Positions 18,193 through 26,211 of a stretch of 64,000 bases of DNA are shown here, piece after piece. The stretch comes from Hyphomicrobiales bacterium (GTDB taxonomy: Bacteria > Pseudomonadota > Alphaproteobacteria > Rhizobiales > OSC116), in contig JABSRZ010000010.1 in assembly GCA_013214705.1 (NCBI GenBank), forward strand, positions 62,001-126,000. Reading direction: 5' to 3'. A program made the position numbers and the translations under genes. Position 1 is the first letter of the stretch; every line of letters starts with the position of its first letter. Below the pieces are notes generated by a model. That model searched no databases. It was not told the origin of the DNA and saw nothing but the letters and a program-made list of their open reading frames with translations.

Positions 18193-18232
18193 AATGTGGA
18201 TATGTTTGCATTATTGTATATTTGTGGAATTA
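18193..18232 (+). promoter_or_regulatory. DeoR-locus operator repeat, copy 3
   Basis: A 40-bp element starting AATGTGGATA, with TTTGCA in the middle and TTTGTGGA at position 29. It begins 52 bp after copy 2, in the same direction, and ends 43 bp before the HisN-like start codon, overlapping where a promoter would be expected. That placement fits repression. Confidence 0.6.
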
Positions 18233-18275
18233 TGTTTTGTAACAAATAGCGCAATGTTAATTTGGGAGATGTTTG

Positions 18276-19091
18276 GTGAAACAAAATAAAATGTTAGACA
18301 TAACCGACAATGAATCGGTTGCCCAATTCACTCAATTTGCACTTGAATTGGCAGATATTGGCCGCAAAAACGCCATGAAATATTTTCGTAAAACTTTAAA
18401 AATTGACAATAAGCCCGACCGCTCACCCGTGACCATTGCCGACCGTGAGGTTGAAATGAAAATGCGTAGCCTGATTGGTGAAAATTATCCTGACCATGGA
18501 ATATTTGGCGAAGAACATGGCCAAGAAAATGTTGACCACCCGCAATTATGGGTATTAGACCCGATTGATGGCACAAAAAGTTTTGTCACCGGCATGCCAA
18601 CATTTGGCAGTTTAATTTCATTTTTGGTGGCTGGCCAACCCACCATTGGTGTGCTTGAAATGCCAGCGTTAAACGAACGCTGGCTCGGAGTGGTTGGCAA
18701 ACCGACATTATTTAACCAAGACCCTTGCCAGACCAGCAGTTGTAAAACTCTTGAACAGGCCAAAATATATGCAACTTCAATAGATATGTTCAGCGATGCG
18801 GAGCGGCAAATTTATTATCAAGTTAGCTCGTTAGCCGCTATAAGGCGGTTTGGTGGCGACTGTTATTCATACGGCCTATTGGCCTCTGGACATATAGATG
18901 TGGTGATGGAATCGACTTTGGAGCCATATGATTATCTGGCGCTGGTGCCGGTGGTGCAAGGCGCGGGTGGGGTGATAACCGACTGGAGCGGCAAACCACT
19001 TGATTTGCATTCAGCCGGCAATGTCTTGGCCTCGGCCACGCCAGAGTTGCACCAACAGGTTTTAGACCTGATCGCGAAAAATGGCGGTTAA
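18276..19091 (+). CDS. Inositol-monophosphatase family phosphatase, HisN-like
   Basis: A GTG start at 18276 is preferred because GGGAG lies 7 bp upstream; the first in-frame ATG is 15 bases later and too far from it. Metal-site motifs of the Li+-sensitive phosphatase superfamily are present: GEEHG (near residue 78), DPIDGTKSF (near 93) and EPYDYLALVPVVQGAGG (near 215). DPIDGTKSFVTGMPTFGSLI is typical of HisN-type histidinol-phosphate phosphatases, which cleave the phosphate from an amino alcohol. It leads an operon with a glutamyl ligase and dehydrogenases rather than his genes, so a catabolic role on an imported amino-alcohol phosphate is plausible. A histidine biosynthesis role cannot be excluded. 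Confidence 0.85.
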   Translation: MKQNKMLDITDNESVAQFTQFALELADIGRKNAMKYFRKTLKIDNKPDRSPVTIADREVEMKMRSLIGENYPDHGIFGEEHGQENVDHPQLWVLDPIDGTKSFVTGMPTFGSLISFLVAGQPTIGVLEMPALNERWLGVVGKPTLFNQDPCQTSSCKTLEQAKIYATSIDMFSDAERQIYYQVSSLAAIRRFGGDCYSYGLLASGHIDVVMESTLEPYDYLALVPVVQGAGGVITDWSGKPLDLHSAGNVLASATPELHQQVLDLIAKNGG

Positions 19092-19869
19092 TATGCATTC
19101 ATCCCTGCCAAGCCCAACTGTGGCGCTAATTAACCCAGACAACGTTCCGCGTGTGGTTTTAATTTGCGAGCATGCGTCTAACTATATTCCGCCCGAATAT
19201 AACAATCTGGGGTTAGATGATGCAGCGCTTAACAGCCACATTGCGTGGGACCCGGGCGCGCTAGCTGTGGCGCAATATATGGCCAAAACATTGGCAGCGC
19301 CATTGCTGGTACAAAATATATCTCGCTTGGTTTATGATTGCAACCGCCCGCCAGATGAACCGACAGCAATGCGCGACAGCAGCGAAATTTATGAAATTCC
19401 CGGCAATTTAAATTTGACCGTTGAGCAGAAACAAACCCGGGTTGAAAAATATTACCAAACCTTTAACCAAGCGGTGTCGCTAATTGTGGATGGACAAATA
19501 GCCCAGGGCAACCCGCCCATCATCGTGACCATTCATTCTTTCACCCCTACATATAATGGCCAACAACGCGCAGTCGAAATTGGCATATTGCACGATGATG
19601 ATGCTCGTTTTGCCGACCGAATGTTAAACACAATAGCCGATGATACGCGCTTTAACACCCAAAGAAACCAGCCTTATGGGCCAGAAGATGGCGTTACCCA
19701 TACCATTGTGTTGCATGGCCAGTCTAAAGGCCTGTTAAATGTAATGATTGAAATTCGCAGCGACTTAATTGACACTAAAAATGACCAACAAGAGATGGCT
19801 ACATATCTAGCGCAAATTATTAAGAAATGTGTCGCAAACCAAAAAATAAATGGAGCAAAAAATGGCTAA
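19081..19869 (+). CDS. N-formylglutamate-amidohydrolase-like enzyme (COG3931 type)
   Basis: A 262-residue hydrolase. Family marks are LICEHASNYIP (residues about 22-32), HIAWDPGALAVA, IHSFTPTYNG and the metal/arginine motif MIEIRSDLI near residue 220. Characterised relatives (HutG) release glutamate from N-formylglutamate; this COG3931 branch is largely uncharacterised. It overlaps the end of the phosphatase gene by 11 bp and the start of the glutamine-synthetase-like gene by 8 bp, so the three are translationally coupled. An ATG at 19093 is an alternative start. Next to a glutamyl ligase, it could hydrolyse a gamma-glutamyl amide (inference). Confidence 0.8.
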   Translation: MAVNMHSSLPSPTVALINPDNVPRVVLICEHASNYIPPEYNNLGLDDAALNSHIAWDPGALAVAQYMAKTLAAPLLVQNISRLVYDCNRPPDEPTAMRDSSEIYEIPGNLNLTVEQKQTRVEKYYQTFNQAVSLIVDGQIAQGNPPIIVTIHSFTPTYNGQQRAVEIGILHDDDARFADRMLNTIADDTRFNTQRNQPYGPEDGVTHTIVLHGQSKGLLNVMIEIRSDLIDTKNDQQEMATYLAQIIKKCVANQKINGAKNG

Positions 19870-21235
19870 TAATCTAAATTTTGATGAGTTGAAAGCCAAA
19901 GTTAGCAATGGCGAAATTGACACTATATTGGTTTGTTTGGTCGATATGCAAGGCCGATTGCTGGGCAAGCGCTTTCATGCTCAATATTTCATCGATAGTG
20001 AAGCGGGTGACACTCATGCGTGCAACTATCTATTGGCCACTGATTATGACATGGCACCGGTCAAAGGTTATAAAGCCACAAGTTGGGACGCGGGTTATGG
20101 CGATTATACCATGCGGCCAGATTTAGATACATTATGTCTTATGCCTTGGCTAGAAGGCACAGCCATGGTGTTGTGCGATGTGATAAATCATACCACTCAT
20201 AAAGAAGTGGCGCATTCGCCGCGTGCGATTTTAAAACGCCAAGTGGCAAAGCTAGCTAAAATGGGCTTAAAGCCGATGATGGCATCAGAATTAGAGTTTT
20301 TTCTGTTTAACAATAGTTTTGAGGCGGCACAAAAAGGCGGATATAGCGATCTAGATCTGGTCAGTGCTTATAATGAAGATTACCATATATTCCAAACCAC
20401 AAAAGAAGAAGATGTAATGCGCGCTATCCGCAATGGCTTATATGGCGCGGGCATAACTGTCGAATGTTCAAAAGGTGAAGCCTCCGCCGGGCAAGAAGAA
20501 ATAAACGTTAAATATGATGAAGCGCTCATTTCGGCCGACAATCATGTGGTGATAAAAAACGCCTGCAAAGAGATTGCTTGGGCCAAAGGCAAAGCCCTCA
20601 CATTTATGGCCAAATGGAACAATGCCTCGGCCGGTTCATCCTCGCATGTGCATCAATCACTGTGGAGCTTAGATGGCAAACAAGCCTTATTTGCCGATAA
20701 AAACGACCCTAATGGCATGAGCGAATTAATGCAGCATTATGTGGCCGGTTTACTTAAATATGCCAAAGACACAACTTTATTTTTAGCGCCAAACATCAAC
20801 TCCTATAAACGCTTTCAGGAAGGCACATTTGCCCCGACCAAAACCGTATGGAGTTTGGACAACAGAACCGCGGGCTACAGGTTATGCGGCGCAGGCAGCA
20901 AAGCCGTGCGCATTGAATGCCGAGTTGGCGGCTCCGACCTTAACCCTTATTTGGCGTTTGCTGCATTGTTGGCAGCGGGCATAAAAGGCATTGAAGACAA
21001 GTTAACTTTAGCCCCAGCATTTGTTGGTGATGCTTATGCGGCCGATGCAGGTACGGAAGATATACCCAATACTTTGCGCGCTGCTGCCCAAGAGCTAGAC
21101 AAATCGACAATGTTGCGCGCGGCCTTTGGCGATGACGTGATTGACCATTATGTGCATGGCGCGAAATGGGAGCTACAATTATTTGACCAACAAGTGACGG
21201 ATTGGGAAGTGACCCGTGGCTTTGAGAATGCATAA
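19862..21235 (+). CDS. Glutamine-synthetase-like gamma-glutamyl-amine ligase
   Basis: The ATG at 19862 is chosen for its GGAG 6 bp upstream. It encodes 457 residues with the glutamine-synthetase catalytic fold: the metal-binding SELEFFLF, GQEEINVKYDEAL, NASAGSSSHVHQSLW, the ATP-site SYKRFQEGTFAPT, and NRTAGYRL with RIECRVGGSDLNPYLAFAALLAAG near the C-terminus. The N-terminal VCLVDMQGRLLGKR and the overall sequence are those of GlnT/PuuA-type enzymes, which attach glutamate to amines (putrescine, ethanolamine, methylamine) rather than to ammonia. Neighbouring aldehyde and alcohol dehydrogenases suggest the amine carries an alcohol group. True substrate unproven. Confidence 0.87.
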   Translation: MANNLNFDELKAKVSNGEIDTILVCLVDMQGRLLGKRFHAQYFIDSEAGDTHACNYLLATDYDMAPVKGYKATSWDAGYGDYTMRPDLDTLCLMPWLEGTAMVLCDVINHTTHKEVAHSPRAILKRQVAKLAKMGLKPMMASELEFFLFNNSFEAAQKGGYSDLDLVSAYNEDYHIFQTTKEEDVMRAIRNGLYGAGITVECSKGEASAGQEEINVKYDEALISADNHVVIKNACKEIAWAKGKALTFMAKWNNASAGSSSHVHQSLWSLDGKQALFADKNDPNGMSELMQHYVAGLLKYAKDTTLFLAPNINSYKRFQEGTFAPTKTVWSLDNRTAGYRLCGAGSKAVRIECRVGGSDLNPYLAFAALLAAGIKGIEDKLTLAPAFVGDAYAADAGTEDIPNTLRAAAQELDKSTMLRAAFGDDVIDHYVHGAKWELQLFDQQVTDWEVTRGFENA

Positions 21236-21274
21236 TTCTCGTGGCTTAGAAAATACATAAATTGAGGAAATAAA

Positions 21275-22657
21275 ATGTCAAAACTAACCTGTATTTCGCC
21301 CATTGATGGCAGCATATATGCCCAGCGTGACATTCAGTCAGTGGCTGAGGTGACAAAAAAAGTGGCAGCTGCGCGTGTGGCGCAAAAACAATGGGCAGCA
21401 ACGCCTTTAGCTGAACGGATAAGAATTACCGAAGCCGCCATTGCCGCGCTCGAAGCGATGAATGATGGCATTGTCATAGATTTAGCTCATTTGATGGGCA
21501 GGCCGGTACGCTATGGTGGCGAAATTGGTGGGGTGAAAGAGCGGGCGTTGCACATGACTTCGATTGCCGAAGCCGCGTTAGCGCCGGTGGTGATTGAAGA
21601 GAATGAGAATTTTAGCCGCTATATTGCCAAACAAGCTGTCGGCATAGTGTTGGTCATCGCGCCGTGGAATTACCCATTTTTAACTGCCGTTAACTGCATT
21701 GTGCCGGCCTTGGTGGCTGGCAACGCGGTGGTGCTTAAACATTCGACCCAAACCTTAACCGCCGGCGAGCGGTTTGCCCAAGCGTTTGAACAAGCTGGAC
21801 TGCCTACAGGTCTGTTCACCAATATTTTTGTGTCACATGACATATCGTCTAAACTTTTGGAAAACCGCACATTTGATTTTGTCAATTTTACCGGCTCGGT
21901 CGGTGGTGGCCAACAAATCGAACGCGCAGCGGCGGGCACATTTGTCGGCGTTGGCTTAGAACTTGGTGGCAAAGACCCGGGCTATGTGCGCGCAGATGCC
22001 AATTTAGATGATGCGGTCGAAACCCTAATTGACGGCGCGATGTTTAACAGCGGCCAATGTTGTTGTGGTATCGAGCGGATATATGTGCATGAAAGCCTGT
22101 TTGATGAATTTGTCGCCAAAGCCAAAACCATTGTCGAAGGCTATATATTGGGCAACCCGTTAGAGGCCGCAACCACCATGGGGCCAATGGCTCATAAACG
22201 TTTTGCAGATGAGGTGCGTGGGCAAATTAGTGAAGCTCTAGACGCGGGTGCAACATCGGTTATAGACCGTAGTAAATTTACCCGCGATACCGGTCAAGAT
22301 GCCTATTTAGCGCCGGAAATTCTGATTAATGTTGACCATACTATGCGGGTGATGAAAGACGAAAGTTTTGGCCCTGTGATTGGCATCATGAAAGTATCTT
22401 CAGATGCTGAAGCCATAAAACTGATGAATGACAGTGACTTTGGTTTATCGGCCTCTATTTGGACAAAAGATAGCGAAGCTGCTGCAACCATTGGCCGCCA
22501 AATTGACACCGGCACTATATATATGAATAGATGTGATTATTTAGACCCAGCCCTATGTTGGACCGGCTGCAAAGACACCGGGCGCGGCATATCACTTTCG
22601 GCTTTTGGTTATGACAGCGTCACACGAGTAAAATCTTACCATTTAAAGAAAAATTAG
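21275..22657 (+). CDS. NAD(P)-dependent aldehyde dehydrogenase
   Basis: A 460-residue ALDH superfamily protein. The cofactor region includes APWNYPFLTAVNCIVPALVAGNAVVLKHS and FTGSVGGGQQI; the catalytic Glu is in LELGGKDPGYV, and the nucleophile is in FNSGQCCCGIERIYV, where three consecutive Cys lie after Gln. The ending ALCWTGCKDTGRGISLSAFGYDSVTRVKSYHLK is typical. GAGGAAATAAA precedes the ATG. It lies 39 bp after the ligase and 11 bp before the iron alcohol dehydrogenase, so it probably oxidises the aldehyde that enzyme makes. Confidence 0.92.
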   Translation: MSKLTCISPIDGSIYAQRDIQSVAEVTKKVAAARVAQKQWAATPLAERIRITEAAIAALEAMNDGIVIDLAHLMGRPVRYGGEIGGVKERALHMTSIAEAALAPVVIEENENFSRYIAKQAVGIVLVIAPWNYPFLTAVNCIVPALVAGNAVVLKHSTQTLTAGERFAQAFEQAGLPTGLFTNIFVSHDISSKLLENRTFDFVNFTGSVGGGQQIERAAAGTFVGVGLELGGKDPGYVRADANLDDAVETLIDGAMFNSGQCCCGIERIYVHESLFDEFVAKAKTIVEGYILGNPLEAATTMGPMAHKRFADEVRGQISEALDAGATSVIDRSKFTRDTGQDAYLAPEILINVDHTMRVMKDESFGPVIGIMKVSSDAEAIKLMNDSDFGLSASIWTKDSEAAATIGRQIDTGTIYMNRCDYLDPALCWTGCKDTGRGISLSAFGYDSVTRVKSYHLKKN

Positions 22658-22668
22658 AGGCATAAATT

Positions 22669-23832
22669 ATGGATTATTTTGGCAATTGGAGCTATCCCAC
22701 CCAGATAAAATTTGGCAATGGCCGCATTAATGAGCTTGCAAAAACCTGCCTAGAAAATGGCATTAAGCGGCCATTATTGGTGACCGATAAAGGCCTTGCT
22801 AGCCTGCCCATCACCCAAAATGCTTTGGATACTTTGGCCGCTGGCGGCGTGAAAGCGGCTTTGTTTAGCGATGTTGACCCCAACCCAAATGAAAAAAATC
22901 TTAACGATGGTGTGGCGGCTTTTAAGGCTGGCGACCATGATGGGGTTATCGCCTTTGGTGGTGGCTCCGGGCTAGATTTGGGTAAATTGGTGGCGTTAAT
23001 GGCTGGCCAAACCCTTAAAGCGCCGCTTAATAGCGTTTGGGATTTAGAAGATGTTGGTGACTGGTACACCCGCGCCAATGCCGATGCCATATATCCGGTT
23101 ATTGCCGTGCCAACCACGGCTGGCACTGGCTCTGAAGTTGGCCGCGCTGGCGTTTTGACCGACAGCAAAACCGAAACCAAGAAAATTATATTTCACCCCA
23201 AACTGATGCCAGTGACGGTGATATGTGACCCCGAATTAACCGTCGGCATGCCGCCAATGATTACCGCCGGTACGGGTATGGACGCGTTTGCACATTGTTT
23301 GGAAGCTTTTTGCAGCCCGCATTACCACCCGATGAGCCAAGGCATTGCGCTTGAAGGCATGCGCTTGGTCAAAGACAATTTATTAAACGTTTATACCAAT
23401 AGCACCGACCTTGTTGGCCGCGCCGAAATGATGTCGGCCGCCGCTATGGGCGCGACGGCGTTTCAAAAAGGTTTGGGCGCAATACATGCCTTATCTCACC
23501 CGATTGGCGCGGTGTATCACACCCATCATGGCACCACAAATGCGGTGGTTATGCAGCCAGTGCTGAATTATAACCGGCCAAAAATTGAAACCCGGATTGA
23601 ACAAGCGGCTGCCTATTTGGGCATATCCGGTGGGTTTGATGGCTTTTACAATTTTGTTGGTGCGTTAAATGACGCGCTGAAAATACCTAAAAATCTGGCC
23701 GAGTTGGGTGTGGATATAAATGACATAGACCGTTTGGCGGCTATGGCATTGTTAGACCCTAGCACGGGCGGCAACCCAGTAGAGATGACTTTAGAAAACA
23801 CCAAACAACTGCTAAAGAGTTGTTTTAATTAG
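22669..23832 (+). CDS. Iron-containing alcohol dehydrogenase
   Basis: A 387-residue group III (FeADH) dehydrogenase. The NAD-site GGGSGLDLGK is near residue 98, PTTAGTGSEVGRAGV near 145, and metal ligands lie in GTGMDAFAHCLEAFCSPHYHPMSQGI, in LGAIHALSHPIGAVYHTHHGTTNAVVMQPVL and nearby. RBS-like GAGG precedes the ATG. It is the last gene of the five-gene operon, and its end overlaps the end of the convergent TetR gene by eight bases. The substrate is unknown; in the model proposed here it is a gamma-glutamyl amino alcohol. Confidence 0.92.
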   Translation: MDYFGNWSYPTQIKFGNGRINELAKTCLENGIKRPLLVTDKGLASLPITQNALDTLAAGGVKAALFSDVDPNPNEKNLNDGVAAFKAGDHDGVIAFGGGSGLDLGKLVALMAGQTLKAPLNSVWDLEDVGDWYTRANADAIYPVIAVPTTAGTGSEVGRAGVLTDSKTETKKIIFHPKLMPVTVICDPELTVGMPPMITAGTGMDAFAHCLEAFCSPHYHPMSQGIALEGMRLVKDNLLNVYTNSTDLVGRAEMMSAAAMGATAFQKGLGAIHALSHPIGAVYHTHHGTTNAVVMQPVLNYNRPKIETRIEQAAAYLGISGGFDGFYNFVGALNDALKIPKNLAELGVDINDIDRLAAMALLDPSTGGNPVEMTLENTKQLLKSCFN

Positions 23833-24538
23833 TATCATTTTCATAAAGCCGGTCCAGAATTTCATCAGGTAGATCAAACCCAGTGAGTTGTTTAAAATAT
23901 ATTGGCAAATATTGCTGTCGCTGGGTTTCGGTTTCGATGACCTTCATCGAGTAATAACCGATTTGATGAAAATACAATATACGCGCGCGGATGAAAGCCT
24001 CAGCCGGGCTATAGTCCAAACCTAAAAACGCAATTCTTAGCGCTTCAATGCGGCGGTTGTCGACTTGCTCCACCGCCTCCGCAGCGTCTTTATAGTGCCG
24101 CCCCCAATCGCGCATGGCAGAATCTAATTTTGGTGAATAGGAACGCTCACGCAGCAAGCGGGTGAAAAACCTAAAAAACGGTTCAAGCGGGGTGGCGTTT
24201 TGTCCGTTTAACGCATTTAACAGCGGGTCATTTTTTTCATCTGACCAGTCTGCTAACAGCAAATCCAATATATGTTGGCGGTTTTGAAAAAACCAATAAT
24301 AGCCGCCGCGCGATACTTTCAAATTTTTGGACAATCGATCTATTTTTACATTTTCCACCCCGCCGTGGATCAGCAGATTTCTGGCCTCTGCCAGCCACTG
24401 CGCGCGTGATGTTTTGGTATTGCCCCTTGTCTTGTTTGGGGTTGTCTTGTTTGGGGTTGTCTTGTTTGGGTTTTTTATATTGGCTTTTTTCTGGCTATTT
24501 ATTTTGGCTGGGTTTGGTTTCATAGTTTTATATAACAT
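23825..24538 (-). CDS. TetR-family regulator, likely controlling soxBDAG
   Basis: A 237-residue regulator with the N-terminal TetR helix-turn-helix (LLIHGGVENVKIDRLSKNLKVSRGGYYWFFQNRQHILDLLL). Before it lies a basic, low-complexity arm of about 40 residues (Lys/Asn/Thr-rich), part of it coded by a 15-bp tandem repeat. Codons at 24538 and 24523 are both possible starts, neither with a good ribosome site. A 22-bp perfect palindrome lies immediately upstream, between this gene and divergent soxB, so it most likely regulates itself and the sarcosine oxidase genes. The ligand is unknown. Confidence 0.85.
   Translation of the reverse strand: MLYKTMKPNPAKINSQKKANIKNPNKTTPNKTTPNKTRGNTKTSRAQWLAEARNLLIHGGVENVKIDRLSKNLKVSRGGYYWFFQNRQHILDLLLADWSDEKNDPLLNALNGQNATPLEPFFRFFTRLLRERSYSPKLDSAMRDWGRHYKDAAEAVEQVDNRRIEALRIAFLGLDYSPAEAFIRARILYFHQIGYYSMKVIETETQRQQYLPIYFKQLTGFDLPDEILDRLYENDTN
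24431..24470 (-). repeat. 15-bp tandem repeat inside the TetR gene
   Basis: CTTGTTTGGGGTTGT occurs twice in a row (24431-24445, 24446-24460), followed by a 10-bp partial copy. Being a multiple of three it keeps the frame and encodes repeated Asn-Lys-Thr-Thr-Pro in the N-terminal arm. Copy number may vary between strains. Confidence 0.9.
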
Positions 24539-24560
24539 AAATATACAGGACTGTATATTT
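24539..24560. promoter_or_regulatory. 22-bp palindromic operator between TetR gene and soxB
   Basis: Perfect arms AAATATACAG and CTGTATATTT are separated by GA. It touches the first possible TetR codon and lies about 65 bp before soxB, which has a TATAAT box at 24597-24602. Size, symmetry and position are as expected for a TetR operator. Confidence 0.78.
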
Positions 24561-24625
24561 AACTTGACCGATTATTTTTGCCTATCTACACTGCGGTATA
24601 ATTTCAGCTCGACCGAGGGATGTTT

Positions 24626-25876
24626 ATGCAGAAATATTCGGTATTGTCATTGGCGCGCAACGCGCTAACCCACCATGATGGATGGGAGAAAGCCTGGCGC
24701 AACCCAGACTTGAAACCTAGCTATGACGCGGTGGTCATCGGCGGCGGCGGCCATGGTTTGGCCACGGCTTATTATTTGGCCAAACAACATGGCTATAAAA
24801 ACATCGCCTTAATAGAGGCCGGTTGGCTGGGCGGCGGCAACACTGGCCGCAATACCACCATTGTGCGCTCTAACTATTTATACCCCCAAAGTGCTGATTT
24901 TTATGATTTTTCGCTAAAATTATTTGAAAACCTGTCACAAGAGTTAAACTTTAACGTCATGTTGCGCCAAGCCGGCTTGTTGACATTATTGCATTCGCGC
25001 CACGACCTAGAAGTGATGCGCCGCAACCTTAACGCCATGCATATGAATGGCATAGATGCCGAATGGCTAAGCCCCCAACAAGTTGCCAAAATGGCGCCGG
25101 GCATTAATATGAGCAAAACCGCCCGTTACCCAATTGCTGGCGGCATATTGCAAAAACGCGGTGGTGTCGCACGTCATGATGGCGTGGCGTGGGGCTTTGC
25201 GCGGGCAGCCGATGCGTTGGGCGTTGACATTGTGCAAATGTGCAGCGTCACCGGGTTTGACATTAAAAAGGGCGAAGTGGTCGGCGTGCAGACCTCAAAA
25301 GGTCAGATAAAAACCAACAAAGTTGCCATCGCAGTTGCCGGTCACTCGAGCGTATTGGCCGAAATGGCTGGGTTTAGATTGCCGGTCAGCAGCATGGCGC
25401 TACAGGCCTGTGTGTCCGAGCCGCTAAAACCGCTATTTGACGCCGCCATCATGTCGGGCACAATTGGCGCTTATATCAGCCAATCTGACAAAGGTGAGAT
25501 GGTTATGGGCGGCGCGTTAGATGCTTATCCGTCTTACGCACAACGCGGCAACATCAATAATATAGAACATGCCATTGCCGGGGTGCTGGAGATGTTTCCC
25601 AATCTTAGCCGGGTGAAGCTGATGCGCCAATGGGCTGGCATTGTTGACATTGTGCATGATTCAACCCCCATTATTGGCCACACGCCCATTAAAGGCATGT
25701 ATATAAATTGCGGCTTTGGCACTGGCGGGTTTAAGGCCACACCGGCTGGTGGTTGGACATTGGCTCACACCCTAGCTACGGACCAGCCACATAAATTAAT
25801 TCAAGATTTCACGCTAAAACGGTTTGAAACCGGCGCATTTATCGATGAAATGGGCGCAGCAGGCATTTCGCATTAA
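24626..25876 (+). CDS. soxB: Sarcosine oxidase beta subunit
   Basis: Start at 24626 is preferred, since GAGGG is 7 bp upstream; an ATG two codons earlier would be too close. The 416-residue flavoprotein has the dinucleotide-binding motif VVIGGGGHGLATAYYLAK near residue 35 and the DAO-family C-terminal GIVDIVHDSTPIIGHTPIKGMYINCGFGTGGFKATPAGG. It is the catalytic subunit that oxidatively demethylates sarcosine to glycine, with a covalently bound FMN in the complete enzyme. It is first in the order B-D-A-G, the standard heterotetramer operon. The product feeds glycine and one-carbon metabolism. Confidence 0.95.
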   Translation: MQKYSVLSLARNALTHHDGWEKAWRNPDLKPSYDAVVIGGGGHGLATAYYLAKQHGYKNIALIEAGWLGGGNTGRNTTIVRSNYLYPQSADFYDFSLKLFENLSQELNFNVMLRQAGLLTLLHSRHDLEVMRRNLNAMHMNGIDAEWLSPQQVAKMAPGINMSKTARYPIAGGILQKRGGVARHDGVAWGFARAADALGVDIVQMCSVTGFDIKKGEVVGVQTSKGQIKTNKVAIAVAGHSSVLAEMAGFRLPVSSMALQACVSEPLKPLFDAAIMSGTIGAYISQSDKGEMVMGGALDAYPSYAQRGNINNIEHAIAGVLEMFPNLSRVKLMRQWAGIVDIVHDSTPIIGHTPIKGMYINCGFGTGGFKATPAGGWTLAHTLATDQPHKLIQDFTLKRFETGAFIDEMGAAGISH

Positions 25877-25908
25877 ACCACAATAGCCAATCGAGGTTGG
25901 AGCTTAAA

Positions 25909-26211
25909 ATGATGAATATAAATTGCCCCTATTGTGGGTTAAGAAGTGAAGCAGAATATAAGTTTGGCGGCCCAGCTCATCTGGCTAGGCCGGGCCCCGC
26001 TAACGAAGTTTCCGATGAGCAATGGGCGAATTACTTATTTATGCTCGATAATAAAAAAGGCGTTTCGGCCGAGCGCTGGTGTCATAGCCACGGCTGTGGG
26101 CAGTGGTTTAACATGGTGCGCAACACCATAACCCACGAGATTCTGCAAACCTACAAAATAACCGAAAGCCTAGACAAAAAATTTGGAGGGCAGGATGGCG
26201 CGAAAAATTAA
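25909..26211 (+). CDS. soxD: Sarcosine oxidase delta subunit
   Basis: The ATG at 25909 (GGAG 6 bp upstream) gives a 100-residue zinc-binding protein. Metal-binding Cys/His are in NCPYCGLR near the N-terminus and in WCHSHGCGQWFNMVRNTITHEIL near residues 63-85; both halves are characteristic of SoxD. It is a structural subunit of heterotetrameric sarcosine oxidase. Its 3' end overlaps the alpha-subunit gene by 17 bp. Confidence 0.93.
   Translation: MMNINCPYCGLRSEAEYKFGGPAHLARPGPANEVSDEQWANYLFMLDNKKGVSAERWCHSHGCGQWFNMVRNTITHEILQTYKITESLDKKFGGQDGAKN

Noticed and set aside
17046-18232. DnaA-box-like TTATCCACA sequences (17075-17083, 18143-18151), a possible replication origin
   Set aside because: Only two perfect boxes exist, each within the larger 40-bp repeat with fixed 28-bp spacing. 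Typical origin neighbours (hemE, dnaA, parA and similar) are absent. A regulator operator explains the pattern better.
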